From contig CAVPVW010000002.1 of assembly GCA_963709295.1 (NCBI GenBank), positions 572,083 through 636,082 of the forward strand: DNA of 64,000 bases, read 5' to 3'. Of this stretch, positions 1 through 12,938 are shown in pieces. Every line of letters begins with the position of its first letter. Position 1 is the first letter of the stretch. The notes beneath the pieces were generated by a model, which saw only the letters and a program-made list of their open reading frames with translations, was not told where the DNA came from and made no database searches. The stretch is from JBGPQJ01 sp963709295. GTDB lineage: Bacteria; Chloroflexota; Anaerolineae; Anaerolineales; Villigracilaceae. The position numbers and the translations under genes are program-made.

Positions 1-1197
1 AAAGCTACAAAGGGAAGATGATATTTCTCAATGATGGCTTGCAAGCCGCGGCACAGACGGTCGCCGGCCTGCCCGGCCAGCACCGGGGCGTTCGTCCGCG
101 CCATCTCCTCGAGCGCGTAATATCCTGCCACGCATGAAAGCGGATTTGCCGAGAGCGTCCCTCCGACATAAGCCCGCTCACCCGTACCGCCGATACCTGC
201 CGCGAAGGTCGCCATCACATCCCTGCGGCCGCCCACGCCGCCGGCCATGGGGTATCCGCCAGTGATGCATTTGCCGAAAACAGTCAGGTCAGGTTTGACA
301 TTGAAATATCCCTGTGCGCCACCCATCCCCAGCCGGAAACCGGTCACCACTTCGTCGAAGATCAACAGCGCACCGAATTCATCACAAAGGTCGCGCACTT
401 TTTGATTGAAGTCGCGCGGGACAGGCCGCGTCCCGCTCTCGGGGCCGATCGGTTCGACGATGACCGCCGCGGTGCCACCCCACAGCCGGTTAAGGATCAG
501 TTGTCTTTTCAATGCGCCAAGACTGGTTGGGTAGAACTCCCGGGTGCTGGCGCTTGCGCCTCGTGGGATACCCTTCGCCTCGAGCCGGCCGGTTCCCGGA
601 ATATGTAAGGCCGAAGACCATCGGGTCACTCCAGCCGTGATAGGCGCCTCCGGCTTTGATGACATACTTCTTTTTAGTAAACGTTCTCGCCGCGCGGATG
701 GCTGCCATCACCCCTTCGGTCCCCGACCCCAGCATCCGGAACATTTCAATGGACGGCATGTACTGCTGAATGAGCATCGCCAGCTTCAACTCATATTCAT
801 GGAATAAGCCGGTCACCGGGCCGCAGCTTTTCAGCATTTCGAATACTTTTTCGCGGACCGGGGCATAGTTGCTCCCCAGCACGGTCGGACCTCCCGCCTG
901 CAGGAAGTCAATATACCGGTTCCCATCCGCATCCCACAGGTAAGCGCCATCTGCTTTTTCGACAGCAATCGGAAATGGATGGTTGAACGCGAGGTTGTGC
1001 TGCACCCCGCCGGGAATGTAATTCCTGGCTTCGTCCGTCAGTTCCTTTGAGCGTGTGCACTTTGTATCAAAATAACCGAGATAGTCCTTCATCTTCTCCC
1101 GGTTGACCGGACGCAGGGGCTGACTGACGAGATTGTTTAGCTTGCCATAGATCTCGTCCACATTCGGGTATTCAGAAATAGCGTAGTGTTGTGTCAT
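1..1197 (-). CDS. Class III PLP aminotransferase, glutamate-1-semialdehyde aminomutase-like (3' end outside window, one indel)
   Basis: PLP-dependent aminotransferase of fold class III. It starts at 1197, 23 bases after the aldolase stop, and runs off the left edge, so the C-terminus is missing. About 200 residues read cleanly (MLGSGTEG cofactor loop, GGAYHGWSD), then the frame breaks near 600 and resumes in the next frame as FYPTSLGALKRQ, IVEPIGPESG, IFDEVVTGFR and the PLP-lysine motif FGKCITGGYP, open to base 1. The family contains aminomutases and omega-transaminases of many substrates. Pairing with a class II aldolase under a TetR regulator suggests catabolism of a small hydroxy or amino substrate rather than tetrapyrrole synthesis, but the substrate cannot be read from the sequence. 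Confidence 0.85.
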
Positions 1198-1220
1198 TAT
1201 TTCCTGCCTGGGTTATTGCA

Positions 1221-1886
1221 TTAATTTTCTGCGAACTTCTTCTCATCCGCTTTTAGTTTGGCAAACGCAATTTCCCGGATGGGCAGCGGAATTTTATAGA
1301 CCTTCTTTTCAGTCAGGAGAGCCAGAAGGTAAGTCAGGGCACATTTTTCGAGCAATGCCATGTTGTGGATGGCATGCTCAGTATCTCCTCCCAACACCAA
1401 CACGCCATGGTTCTGCAGGATATAGGCATTGTTACCGCTTTTCACTTGTTTACGGACATGGTTCATAAGAAAACCTGTCCCAGACGGAGAATAAGGAACG
1501 ATATCCACGCTGCGACCCAGGAACCGCACCTGTTCATCGAATAAGGCTGGAATTGGCATCTTGAGCAACGCCAGAGCACTGGCATATGGCTGGTGAGTGT
1601 GGATGATGGCATGTACATCGGGGCGGGTCATGAACACCCCTGCATGCATCCCGCTCTCAATGGAGGGCTTCATCGTTCCGGCCAGTACATTGCGCTCGTA
1701 ATCCAAAACGCAGATGTCCTCCACGGTCATTTTGGCGTAGTCGTAATTGGACGGCGTGATGGCAAACGCTTTCTCTCCAACAATCCTGACCGAAATGTTT
1801 CCTTCTGTCGCTTTTAGGTAGCCGCGTTCCAACAAGGTGTGGCAGGTCTTTACGACTTGTTCTCGTTCCTCTGAATATTGTGCCAT
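1221..1886 (-). CDS. Class II aldolase/adducin family protein (fuculose-phosphate aldolase-like)
   Basis: 221 residues, the usual length of a zinc-dependent class II aldolase of the L-fuculose-1-phosphate/L-ribulose-phosphate epimerase fold. Seen: an N-terminal GNIS motif (phosphate-binding region), the metal-ligand pair HTH (in IIHTHQPYAS) and a second histidine in LQNHGVLVLG. These enzymes cleave a phosphorylated or free hydroxy-ketone between C3 and C4 to give dihydroxyacetone phosphate or pyruvate-type products and an aldehyde. The start at 1886 lies 37 bases inside the end of the upstream tetR gene, so the two are probably translationally coupled. The substrate is unassigned; the neighbouring aminotransferase may act on the same compound. 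Confidence 0.88.
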   Translation of the reverse strand: MAQYSEEREQVVKTCHTLLERGYLKATEGNISVRIVGEKAFAITPSNYDYAKMTVEDICVLDYERNVLAGTMKPSIESGMHAGVFMTRPDVHAIIHTHQPYASALALLKMPIPALFDEQVRFLGRSVDIVPYSPSGTGFLMNHVRKQVKSGNNAYILQNHGVLVLGGDTEHAIHNMALLEKCALTYLLALLTEKKVYKIPLPIREIAFAKLKADEKKFAEN

Positions 1887-2539
1887 GATGCTTCCTTTCC
1901 ATTCAATCCAATGTCAATCATTTTTTCATCGATCTGTACCCGCACCATTTGCTGCAAAGCGGATATCACCATCTTCTTTGGCGGGTTCGACTGGCGGATT
2001 CTGCTCGGCACCTGACCCTCGATCACCAGTGACACGAGGCCGTGGATCAGGCTCCAGGCATTGACTGCCAGCAGACCCACGGGTTGATTACGGGAATTAA
2101 ACACGCCGGTCTTCTGACAGTCCCCCACGATTTTCTGGAGCAACTGCAGGCTGTGCTGGGAAACTTCCACGAAGGAGGGATAGTTTTTCTCGTTCTCGAT
2201 CAACCCGGAAAACGTGATCTTGTAATGAGCAGGTGACTCCAATCCAAACTGAACATACGCCCAGGCCAGATTGACCAGCTGCTTTAAAGGGTCCTTGGGA
2301 TGTCGTTCAATAACTTTTTCAATCAGTGTGTGGATTTTGATATGCCCTTCCAGGGCAATGGCTGCGATCAGCGATTGTTTGTCGGCAAAATGAGCATATG
2401 GCGCATTGTGACTTACGCCTGCACGGCGGGCTGTTTTTCGCAAGGTCAGCCCATAAACGCCTTCGGCAGCAACGATATCAATCCCTGCCTGGATGAGGGC
2501 ATTCTTCAAGTCCCCATGATGATAAGCTGACTTGGGCAT
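1850..2539 (-). CDS. TetR/AcrR family transcriptional regulator
   Basis: 229 residues. The N-terminus is a TetR helix-turn-helix (helix 1 ALIQAGIDIVAAEG, recognition region TARRAGVSHNAPYAHF), followed by a variable all-helical ligand domain resembling the TetR_C (WHG-type) group. It is first in a leftward operon with the aldolase and aminotransferase, whose coding it overlaps, and is probably their local, autoregulated repressor. The start at 2539 is chosen because it sits 6 bases after a strong -10 box, giving an apparently leaderless mRNA. Two copies of GGACAAT lie between the -35 and -10 boxes and could be its own operator. The ligand is unknown. Confidence 0.88.
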   Translation of the reverse strand: MPKSAYHHGDLKNALIQAGIDIVAAEGVYGLTLRKTARRAGVSHNAPYAHFADKQSLIAAIALEGHIKIHTLIEKVIERHPKDPLKQLVNLAWAYVQFGLESPAHYKITFSGLIENEKNYPSFVEVSQHSLQLLQKIVGDCQKTGVFNSRNQPVGLLAVNAWSLIHGLVSLVIEGQVPSRIRQSNPPKKMVISALQQMVRVQIDEKMIDIGLNGKEASWHNIQRNENKS

Positions 2540-2545
2540 AAATCA

Positions 2546-2574
2546 AGTATAGAGGACAATCTGGACAATGTCAA
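2546..2574 (-). promoter_or_regulatory. sigma70-type promoter of the tetR operon, leaderless, with direct-repeat operator candidate
   Basis: On the minus strand, TTGACA (2574-2569), a 17-base spacer, then TATACT (2551-2546). Only 6 bases separate the -10 box from the tetR ATG at 2539, so transcription should begin at the start codon itself. The spacer carries the direct repeat GGACAAT (plus-strand 2554-2560 and 2563-2569), a plausible TetR-family binding site overlapping the RNA polymerase footprint. Confidence 0.75.
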
Positions 2575-2631
2575 GATTGAGTCACAACAATTGCATTAAG
2601 CGTGATCCACCTAACGCCGGGAAGATAACAA

Positions 2632-2664
2632 TTTAATAAACAAAACCCGAGCTGTCAGCTCGGG
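2632..2664 (-). terminator. Rho-independent terminator of the rRNA operon
   Basis: On the minus strand a perfect CCCGAGC/GCTCGGG stem (2664-2646, extendable to 9 pairs over the centre) is followed by TTTTGTTTATT. It lies about 25 bases beyond the 3' end of 5S rRNA, where an rRNA operon terminator is expected. Confidence 0.85.
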
Positions 2665-2689
2665 CAGGAAATTAAATGAAAAAGCCTCT

Positions 2690-2806
2690 TGGCAATGACC
2701 TACTCTCCCGGGAGGCTACCCTCCAAGTACCATCGGCGCTGACGAGCTTAACTTCCGGGTTCGGGATGGGACCGGGTGTACCCTCGCCGCTCAAATCACC
2801 AAGAGA
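2690..2806 (-). rRNA. rrf: 5S ribosomal RNA
   Basis: On the minus strand the stretch contains the canonical 5S core (CCCATCCCGAACCCGGAAGT, then GCGCCGATGGTACT) and complementary ends. It is about 115 bases, last in the rRNA operon, 70 bases after 23S. Ends are set by eye, give or take a few bases. Confidence 0.93.
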
Positions 2807-2849
2807 CTTTATTCCAAATTAGGAACCGAATAGATATCGATGACAGGTT

Positions 2850-2877
2850 GAAAAAGTATCAAGTTCTCCGCACCATG
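2850..2877 (-). other. 23S processing stem, 3' arm
   Basis: This 28-base stretch matches the inverted partner at 5838-5865 at 26 of 28 positions (GAAAAAGTATCAA, then TTCTCCGCA and ATG as the shared pieces). The pair brackets 23S exactly and would form the long double helix cut by RNase III when the precursor is processed. Confidence 0.8.
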
Positions 2878-2879
2878 CA

Positions 2880-5836
<2,957 letters not shown>

Positions 5837-5837
5837 A

Positions 5838-5865
5838 CATGATGCGGAGAAATTGATACTTTTTC
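5838..5865 (-). other. 23S processing stem, 5' arm
   Basis: Inverted partner of 2850-2877 (26 of 28 positions), immediately upstream of the mature 23S 5' end on the transcript. Presumed RNase III substrate. Confidence 0.8.
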
Positions 5866-6168
5866 TCTTACAATTTTCGGCCTTATCATCAATTACTATT
5901 CAGTTGTTAATGTTCTGAAGTGATCCTTTGACCACTTTTGCCGCCCGCACCAAATCTTCTGGTGTTGACCGGCGAACGATGCTCTTCACTCGCGTCAAGG
6001 GCATCGGTTACCCGTCAACCTACTTCTCTTTTCAATTTCGACAAAGCGACCCGGCTCACCGCCGGGCCGCAAATGGCCATGCGATTGAAGCCTTCTTTTT
6101 ATTTCCTCGTGCAGATCGTCAAACCTAGTATTTTGTTCTCTCTCTTTCAGCCACTGCCGGTAACACAG

Positions 6169-6240
6169 TGGAGATGACGGGATTCGAACCCGTGGCCTTC
6201 GCCTTGCAAAGGCGTTGCTCTCCCACTGAGCTACATCCCC
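6169..6240 (-). tRNA. tRNA-Ala (anticodon TGC)
   Basis: 72-base cloverleaf on the minus strand: GGGGATG acceptor, D-arm AGCTCAGTGGGAGAGC, anticodon loop with TGC, T-arm GGGTTCGAATCCC and matching 3' acceptor. CCA is not encoded. It lies in the 16S-23S spacer, the common bacterial place for this tRNA. Confidence 0.96.
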
Positions 6241-6257
6241 AAGCACACTGATTGGAG

Positions 6258-6332
<75 letters not shown>

Positions 6333-6347
6333 GAGGTGCGGACACTC

Positions 6348-6371
6348 AACAACTGAGAAGTGATAGGAAAC
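6348..6371 (-). other. 16S processing stem, 3' arm
   Basis: This 24-base stretch is the inverted partner of 8026-8049 with 23 of 24 positions matching (AACAACTGA, AAGTGATAGGAAAC). Together they would clamp the ends of the 16S precursor for RNase III. The arm lies between 16S and tRNA-Ile. Confidence 0.8.
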
Positions 6372-6455
6372 TGCCTATTAACTCTCGTTACCGCAACGAG
6401 AGATTTGAAATGAGTAGAGCCGGTCCAATCCAAGGACTGGACAGCTCGGAACTCT

Positions 6456-7966
<1,511 letters not shown>

Positions 7967-8025
7967 AAAACATTTTTCACTCTTTCGAGTGTAAAGTTCA
8001 CGGAAAGGAATAACAGGTTTCTTTC

Positions 8026-8049
8026 GTTTCCTATCACTTTTCAGTTGTT
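8026..8049 (-). other. 16S processing stem, 5' arm
   Basis: Inverted partner of 6348-6371 (23 of 24 positions), about 60 bases upstream of the mature 16S 5' end in the operon leader. Confidence 0.8.
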
Positions 8050-8075
8050 AAGGTTCCGTCAACCAAGCGGGCTGT

Positions 8076-8104
8076 ATTCTACCCGCACCGGTAGCGCCTG
8101 TCAA
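8076..8104 (-). promoter_or_regulatory. rRNA operon promoter, proximal
   Basis: On the minus strand TTGACA (8104-8099), a 17-base spacer and TAGAAT (8081-8076). It is the closest of three tandem sigma70-type promoters, about 110 bases before 16S. Confidence 0.75.
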
Positions 8105-8255
8105 GAATCTTGGGGAGACGAAACTGCCGATGCCCTGCTTTCTGCATCGGCGCGTCAGACTTCAAAACCATTGTCTTGTGTTTCTGACGGGAAACGTCTC
8201 TGTCTTGTAACGATCTGTCTTTCGACGAAATCGGCTGTAACTGACTGGCTTACCA

Positions 8256-8283
8256 ATTATACGCAGGTCAACCTTTTTGTCAA
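8256..8283 (-). promoter_or_regulatory. rRNA operon promoter, middle
   Basis: On the minus strand TTGACA (8283-8278), a 16-base spacer and a perfect TATAAT (8261-8256). Both boxes match consensus exactly, as expected of a strong stable-RNA promoter. Confidence 0.85.
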
Positions 8284-8352
8284 GAGAAACAACCAATTGA
8301 TTCGCGTGCATTGCCTCATGAATAAATTGATTTCTCTTGCACAACCTGCGGA

Positions 8353-8380
8353 ATTATATGCATTTCAGGGATTAAGTCAA
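8353..8380 (-). promoter_or_regulatory. rRNA operon promoter, distal
   Basis: On the minus strand TTGACT (8380-8375), a 16-base spacer and TATAAT (8358-8353). The roughly 450 bases between 16S and the glycosyltransferase hold only these promoters and the 16S leader; no gene is seen there. Confidence 0.85.
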
Positions 8381-8417
8381 GGTTTTTAACCGACTGATTC
8401 GGCGATTCTGGAAAACT

Positions 8418-9668
8418 TTAAGGTTTGGGGATCAACTCGATGATTCGCACCGCTTGCCCGACTCCGTCCTCCAAACGGATCAAGCGACCCGTTTCTTGTG
8501 CGCGCGCTCGAAGAGTTAGGTCATGCACCTGATTTAACGCCGCCACCAGTCGCTGAGATGTGAGCTGCTTCACCGGGATGGGAGCCGGTCCCGCGCCGAT
8601 CGCTGCCACCCGCTTTCCCCAAAACGGCTGGTCGGCCGTGTGAGGCACGACAATGTTCGGAATCCCCGCGCGCAGGCCGGCAGCGGTCGTACCCGCTCCG
8701 CCGTGATGGATGACTGCCTTGCAGCGCGGGAACAGCCAATCGTGTGGAGCGGAATCCATGTATAGAATATTCGCCTCTCTCTCATCGCCGTGGTATCCGC
8801 CCCAGCCTGAGAGAAAGATTCCCCGCTGATGAGTCTGCGCCAGCGCCTCGCGCACCACCCGGTGGATCCGTTCCGCTTCCTGGTTGACCATGCTCCCGAA
8901 GCTGATACAGACTGGAGGGTCGCCGGCACTTAGAAAATTCTCCAAGGCTTGAGGGGGTTGAAACTCATCGGGCGAATCCAGAAAAAAATATCCCGTGACG
9001 TGGATGTTCGCTGCGGTCCAATCGGCGGGTCGTGGCAGCACGACGGGACTGTGAGCAAAAAGCAGGGGCGTCAGCGGCCGATCATCCACGGGCGAGAACG
9101 GCCAATACAACTTCATGGTGAACTCTTCCGGAAAGCGGCGCTTCAACTGAGCGTACCCGCTGTTGCCGCCGTACCAGAAGATCTGCGTGGCAAGCCAATG
9201 CGAGAAATAACTCAGCCGGCCTGGTGGTATTTTTGCAAGAGCGACATTGGGGAATTCGCGCGTCGGCGCGAACATGGGGAATTCCTGCACGGACACATCC
9301 GGGATACCCATTTCGCGGGCAAAGGAATGTGCTCCGGTGGTGAAGGCAAATCCATGGATGAGCATCTCAGCCCCGGCCATGGCCGTGCGCGCGTCTCTCA
9401 CTACCTCCGCCGCGATGCTGAAGATATAATCCCGCATCCCCTTGACCACCTTGAAGGCATTTTCACCGGCATCGTTCATCAGCCGGCTGAGTTCCTCCGG
9501 GTCGCCTGCCAACGGTGCGAAAGTAACTTCATGGGACGTGACTAGGTCCAAGAACCGGCGCGGACCAGCCAGCGTGACCGCATGACCGGCTTTTTGCAGA
9601 CCAACAGCCAGCGCCAGGAAAGGCTGAACATCGCCTCGCGAACCAAACGTAAGAATAGTGATCTTCAT
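8418..9668 (-). CDS. GT1-family glycosyltransferase (UDP-glucosyltransferase/sterol or macrolide type)
   Basis: 416 residues with the two-domain GT-B fold of MGT/UGT80-like enzymes. The N-terminal Rossmann start is FGSRGDVQPFLALA, and the C-terminal donor-binding signature is HHGGAGTTAAGLRAGIP, followed by VPHTADQPFWGKRV. Such enzymes move a sugar from UDP- or dTDP-sugar to a lipophilic acceptor (sterol, polyketide, glycolipid). No membrane segment is evident. It is last in the leftward dnaX-ybaB-recR set, 42 bases after recR, and is probably carried along by that operon; nothing in the context identifies its acceptor. Confidence 0.88.
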   Translation of the reverse strand: MKITILTFGSRGDVQPFLALAVGLQKAGHAVTLAGPRRFLDLVTSHEVTFAPLAGDPEELSRLMNDAGENAFKVVKGMRDYIFSIAAEVVRDARTAMAGAEMLIHGFAFTTGAHSFAREMGIPDVSVQEFPMFAPTREFPNVALAKIPPGRLSYFSHWLATQIFWYGGNSGYAQLKRRFPEEFTMKLYWPFSPVDDRPLTPLLFAHSPVVLPRPADWTAANIHVTGYFFLDSPDEFQPPQALENFLSAGDPPVCISFGSMVNQEAERIHRVVREALAQTHQRGIFLSGWGGYHGDEREANILYMDSAPHDWLFPRCKAVIHHGGAGTTAAGLRAGIPNIVVPHTADQPFWGKRVAAIGAGPAPIPVKQLTSQRLVAALNQVHDLTLRARAQETGRLIRLEDGVGQAVRIIELIPKP

Positions 9669-9710
9669 GGGGGTATTAAAAAAAGCGCGGTATTGCCGCG
9701 CCCCTGCAGG

Positions 9711-10316
9711 TCAATTCATTTCCTGTCTTCCAGATAATGCCCTCAGCAAGGTGTTCTGGTCGGCATACTCCAGATCGCCGCCGACGGGCAGCCCGCGCGC
9801 AAGACGCGTTACATGGACCGGATAGGCTTGCATTTGCTGGCGCAAATATAGGGCGGTTGCGTCGCCTTCCATGCTGGGGTTGGTGGCGAGAATCACTTCC
9901 TTCACAGCCCCCTGCGCCACACGATCCAGCAGCGGTTTGACCTTCAGGTCATCAGGACCTATCCCCTCGATCGGGGACAAGACCCCATGCAAGACATGAT
10001 ACTTCCCCTGATAAGCCCCAATCCTCTCCAGCGCGATCACGTCCAGCGGTTCCTCGACCACACAAAGTATGGACTCCTCGCGCGAAGGGCTGGCACAGAT
10101 CTCGCAGCGGTCGCGACCGGCCAGCATGATGTTGAAGCACTCCGGGCAGAAATCGGTCTGCGACTTGAGCTTCAGCAGCGCATCGGCGAGGTTGGCAGAG
10201 GCCTCCTCAGGCGCGCGCAGCAGGAAGAATACCAGCCGCGAGGCGGACTTGGGTCCGATGCCCGGCAGGCGCTCGAAAGCGGTGATCAGGTTCTGGATCG
10301 GTTCTGGGAGGATCAT
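9711..10316 (-). CDS. recR: Recombination protein RecR
   Basis: 201 residues, standard length. In order: N-terminal helix-hairpin-helix (LPGIGPKSASRLVFFLL), a four-cysteine zinc finger (CPEC and CEIC, spaced as in the family) and a Toprim domain (CVVEEPLDVIALE, then ATNPSMEGDATALYL). RecR works with RecO/RecF to load RecA on gapped DNA. It follows ybaB by two bases in the conserved dnaX-ybaB-recR arrangement found across bacteria. Confidence 0.96.
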   Translation of the reverse strand: MILPEPIQNLITAFERLPGIGPKSASRLVFFLLRAPEEASANLADALLKLKSQTDFCPECFNIMLAGRDRCEICASPSREESILCVVEEPLDVIALERIGAYQGKYHVLHGVLSPIEGIGPDDLKVKPLLDRVAQGAVKEVILATNPSMEGDATALYLRQQMQAYPVHVTRLARGLPVGGDLEYADQNTLLRALSGRQEMN

Positions 10317-10318
10317 GT

Positions 10319-10645
10319 TTAGAAGGGAAGTCCGCCCGCCAGCGGACCCATCATCTGTTGCTGCAGTTCGCGGGATTTTTCAAGCGCCAGGTTGACGGCG
10401 GTCAGCACCATGTCATTGAGCATCTCGGCATCAGCGTCCTTCAGGAAATCGGGGGCGATCTCAACGCCCTTGCAGACCTGGTCGCCGGTCATGGTGACCT
10501 TGATCGCGCCGCCGCCGGCTGTGGCGGTGACTGTCTCAATCTTTAACTTTTCCTGGGCTTCCGCCATTTGCTGCTGCAGGCGCTGGAGCTGCGCCATCAT
10601 CGGGTTGCCGCCCGCGCCGGGGGCTTTGTTAAATCCTTTGGCCAT
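10319..10645 (-). CDS. ybaB: YbaB/EbfC family nucleoid-associated protein
   Basis: 108 residues. The N-terminal coiled-coil helix is rich in Met/Gln (MAQLQRLQQQMAEAQ), then a beta core with the family pattern GDQVCKGVEIAPDFL. YbaB proteins form small dimers that bind DNA without strong sequence preference. Position between dnaX and recR is the family's usual location. A start at 10645 gives a slightly longer, Gly-rich N-terminus (GFNKAPGAGGNP), common in Gram-positive-like homologs. Confidence 0.93.
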   Translation of the reverse strand: MAKGFNKAPGAGGNPMMAQLQRLQQQMAEAQEKLKIETVTATAGGGAIKVTMTGDQVCKGVEIAPDFLKDADAEMLNDMVLTAVNLALEKSRELQQQMMGPLAGGLPF

Positions 10646-10672
10646 TATTCTAATCTCCTGAATTATTTAAAG

Positions 10673-12259
10673 TTATTGGATGTCCACGATCTCGCCGCCG
10701 TTCTCAAGCGCCGCCGCCACCATCCCGCCGGGACTGACTTCGTTCGGCGTCGTCTTGCCTCCCGGGTTGACCACAATCGTCCTCACCGGGACATCCGTCC
10801 CCAGGAACTCGCGCAGGGCGAGGCGGGTGGCTTCGAGCATCTCGGGGTGGTCCATCTTGGACTTGAGCACATCGCTGGCAAAGCCGAGCACCAGCACGCC
10901 GTCGGTCACCTCGCGCGAGCGGGTGGAGTTGAGCAGCGCTTCGAGCTGGTTGTTTTTCTGCTGCTTGATGGAGGCGATCATCTGGCGCCAGACTTGATTC
11001 ACCTGTTCGATGGTCACCCCGCCTGCCTGTGATGAAGCGGCCGATTTCGCCGGGGTCGCTTTTGGAGCTGAATCAGGTTTAGAAGCAGCTGCCGGTTGTT
11101 TCTGATAAAGAGTGGTGTCTTTGTTTGCCGGAGCAGAGTTCTGCTTGGGCGGGGAAGGCTGCACGGGAGTAGCATTCGCAGCGGCCGGCTCCAGCACTTC
11201 CGCAAACGCCAGTTCCAGGCTCAGGGCAGGCTGCCACCCGCCCCGCAGGTCCGTGGCGGCAGCGTTGAAGGCTTTCATCATGCGCAGCACCTGGCTGGAC
11301 GTAAAAGCCTCCGCATGGGTTTTCATCCGCGCCCGCACTTCGGACGGGGCTTCCACCTGGCTGCTGTTTCCCATCTGGACGAGCAGGACCGCGCGCAGGT
11401 AGTCCACGATCTGGCGGGCGAGCGAGCGCGGGTCAGCGCCGGCGTCCAGCGCGGCATGGATGGACTCCATCCCCGCCGCCGGGTCGGTCTTCTGAACCGC
11501 ATCCACCAGCCCCATCACCGTGGCGCCGGTGGCCGTGCCCAGCACGGACTGGGTCAGCTCGATGGTGATCTTCTCACCGGTCGAGGCCAGCTGGTCGAGC
11601 AGGGAGATCGCGTCGCGCATCCCACCCGCAGACTGGCGCGCGATGGCGGTCAGCGCCTCGGGATCACAGACGATACCTTCCGACTTGCAAATATCGTCAA
11701 GCTGGCGGGTGATCTCCCCCACCGGCAAGCGCCGGAACTCGTGCCGCTGGCAGCGCGACAGCACCGTGGCGGGAATTTTATGGATCTCGGTCGTTGCCAG
11801 AATGAAGATGGCGTGCGGAGGAGGTTCCTCAAGCGTCTTGAGCAGCGCGTTGAAGGCCGCCGTCGAGAGCATGTGGACTTCGTCAATGATATAAATCTTG
11901 TACTTGCCCTGGCTGGGAGAAAAATTGATCTTGTCGCGCAAATTGCGCACATCCTCCACCGAGGTGTTCGAGGCGGCGTCGATCTCGATCAAATCGAGGA
12001 AACGGTTCTCGTTGACCGCCGTGCAATGAGCGCAATGATTGCACGGGCGCTCCGCCCGATTCTCGGCCAGGCAATTGACCGCCTTTGCCAGCAGGCGCGC
12101 CGCCGTGGTCTTCCCGGTGCCGCGGGGTCCGGCGAACAGATAGGCATGCGCCACACGATCGGCAGCCACGGCATTCTTGAGCGTCGTCACCACGTGGTCC
12201 TGAGAGACCACTTCATCCCATTTCTGGGGGCGCCACTTGCGGTAGAGGGCTTGAGTCAT
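10673..12259 (-). CDS. dnaX: DNA polymerase III subunit gamma/tau
   Basis: Clamp-loader ATPase, 528 residues. Seen: Walker A GPRGTGKTT near residue 45, a four-cysteine zinc module (C-x9-C-x2-C-x2-C) near 65-80, Walker B IIDEVHML, the SRC arginine-finger motif in ATVLSRCQRHEF, then the gamma domain III, a Pro/Ala/Ser-rich linker (about 360-410) and a small C-terminal domain. It heads a leftward operon with ybaB, recR and the glycosyltransferase. A -10-like TATAAT lies on the minus strand at 12315-12310 without a clear -35. No obvious slippery A-run for gamma production was noticed. Confidence 0.95.
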   Translation of the reverse strand: MTQALYRKWRPQKWDEVVSQDHVVTTLKNAVAADRVAHAYLFAGPRGTGKTTAARLLAKAVNCLAENRAERPCNHCAHCTAVNENRFLDLIEIDAASNTSVEDVRNLRDKINFSPSQGKYKIYIIDEVHMLSTAAFNALLKTLEEPPPHAIFILATTEIHKIPATVLSRCQRHEFRRLPVGEITRQLDDICKSEGIVCDPEALTAIARQSAGGMRDAISLLDQLASTGEKITIELTQSVLGTATGATVMGLVDAVQKTDPAAGMESIHAALDAGADPRSLARQIVDYLRAVLLVQMGNSSQVEAPSEVRARMKTHAEAFTSSQVLRMMKAFNAAATDLRGGWQPALSLELAFAEVLEPAAANATPVQPSPPKQNSAPANKDTTLYQKQPAAASKPDSAPKATPAKSAASSQAGGVTIEQVNQVWRQMIASIKQQKNNQLEALLNSTRSREVTDGVLVLGFASDVLKSKMDHPEMLEATRLALREFLGTDVPVRTIVVNPGGKTTPNEVSPGGMVAAALENGGEIVDIQ

Positions 12260-12350
12260 AAGAGTTTTTGAATCCGATTCATGAAGGTCGACGTTGAACG
12301 ATGATAAGGATTATACCCGGGCAAGGCGGATAACCCGGATACTGAATCCG

Positions 12351-12821
12351 CTACGGGATCCGATAAAGCGCCTGGACGTTGTCCTCCGTATCCAACAGGA
12401 TGGCCAATTGACCCGATTCCCAGGCGGGGCGTGAGAGTCCCCAGAACAGGTCCACGACAGTATTTTTTCCGGTCTTGCTGCGGACTTTCACAAAGCCGCC
12501 TTCGAGCAGGGTCAGCCCGGGGAAGGTAAATGTCCTCCCATCCGTGGTTTGAAGCTTCCAGCCGATGAGATTGACCTCATCCTCGCCATTGTTACGAATC
12601 TCAAGCGTTTCAGTCTCCAGCACCCCGGCTCCCACCACGCTGACGATGTCCAGGCCATCCCCACCCTGACCGCCTCCGGACGGAGTTCCCAATGGCGGCA
12701 CCGTCACAGGAGAAGACGAGCGAAAGTATCGGTCATATACATATATGAAGGCCAGGACAACACAAGCTGAAACAAGGATATTAAGGAGAACATAACCGTA
12801 GAAACGCCTGCGCGACGCCAT
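12351..12821 (-). CDS. Membrane-anchored lamin-tail-like domain protein
   Basis: About 156 residues from the ATG at 12821. An N-terminal transmembrane helix (NILVSACVVLAFIYVYD) is followed by a short linker (VTVPPLGTPSGGGQGG) and a domain with the lamin-tail pattern: ETLEIRNNGEDEVNLIGWKL, then TFTFPGLTLLEGGFVKVRSKTG. LTD domains are beta sandwiches that sit outside the cell in many bacteria; the partner is not known. A longer reading from 12881 is possible, but the inner ATG lies 6 bases after an extended -10 box and directly precedes the basic SRRRF motif that orients the helix. Confidence 0.7.
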   Translation of the reverse strand: MASRRRFYGYVLLNILVSACVVLAFIYVYDRYFRSSSPVTVPPLGTPSGGGQGGDGLDIVSVVGAGVLETETLEIRNNGEDEVNLIGWKLQTTDGRTFTFPGLTLLEGGFVKVRSKTGKNTVVDLFWGLSRPAWESGQLAILLDTEDNVQALYRIP

Positions 12822-12827
12822 GACATT

Positions 12828-12836
12828 ATGATAGCA
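12828..12836 (-). promoter_or_regulatory. Extended -10 promoter, leaderless, of the lamin-tail gene
   Basis: On the minus strand TGCTATCAT (12836-12828) ends 6 bases before the ATG at 12821. No convincing -35 box is seen; the TGn extension would compensate. Predicts an mRNA beginning at or next to the start codon. Confidence 0.5.
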
Positions 12837-12938
12837 CAGGGGCAGGGGAATGAAAAGAACCCCGAATTTTTGGCCTATCACCTTGCATAAATTTAAGCCT
12901 CCCTTCCACGACCTTTATACTATAATAGTACTAAAGGG

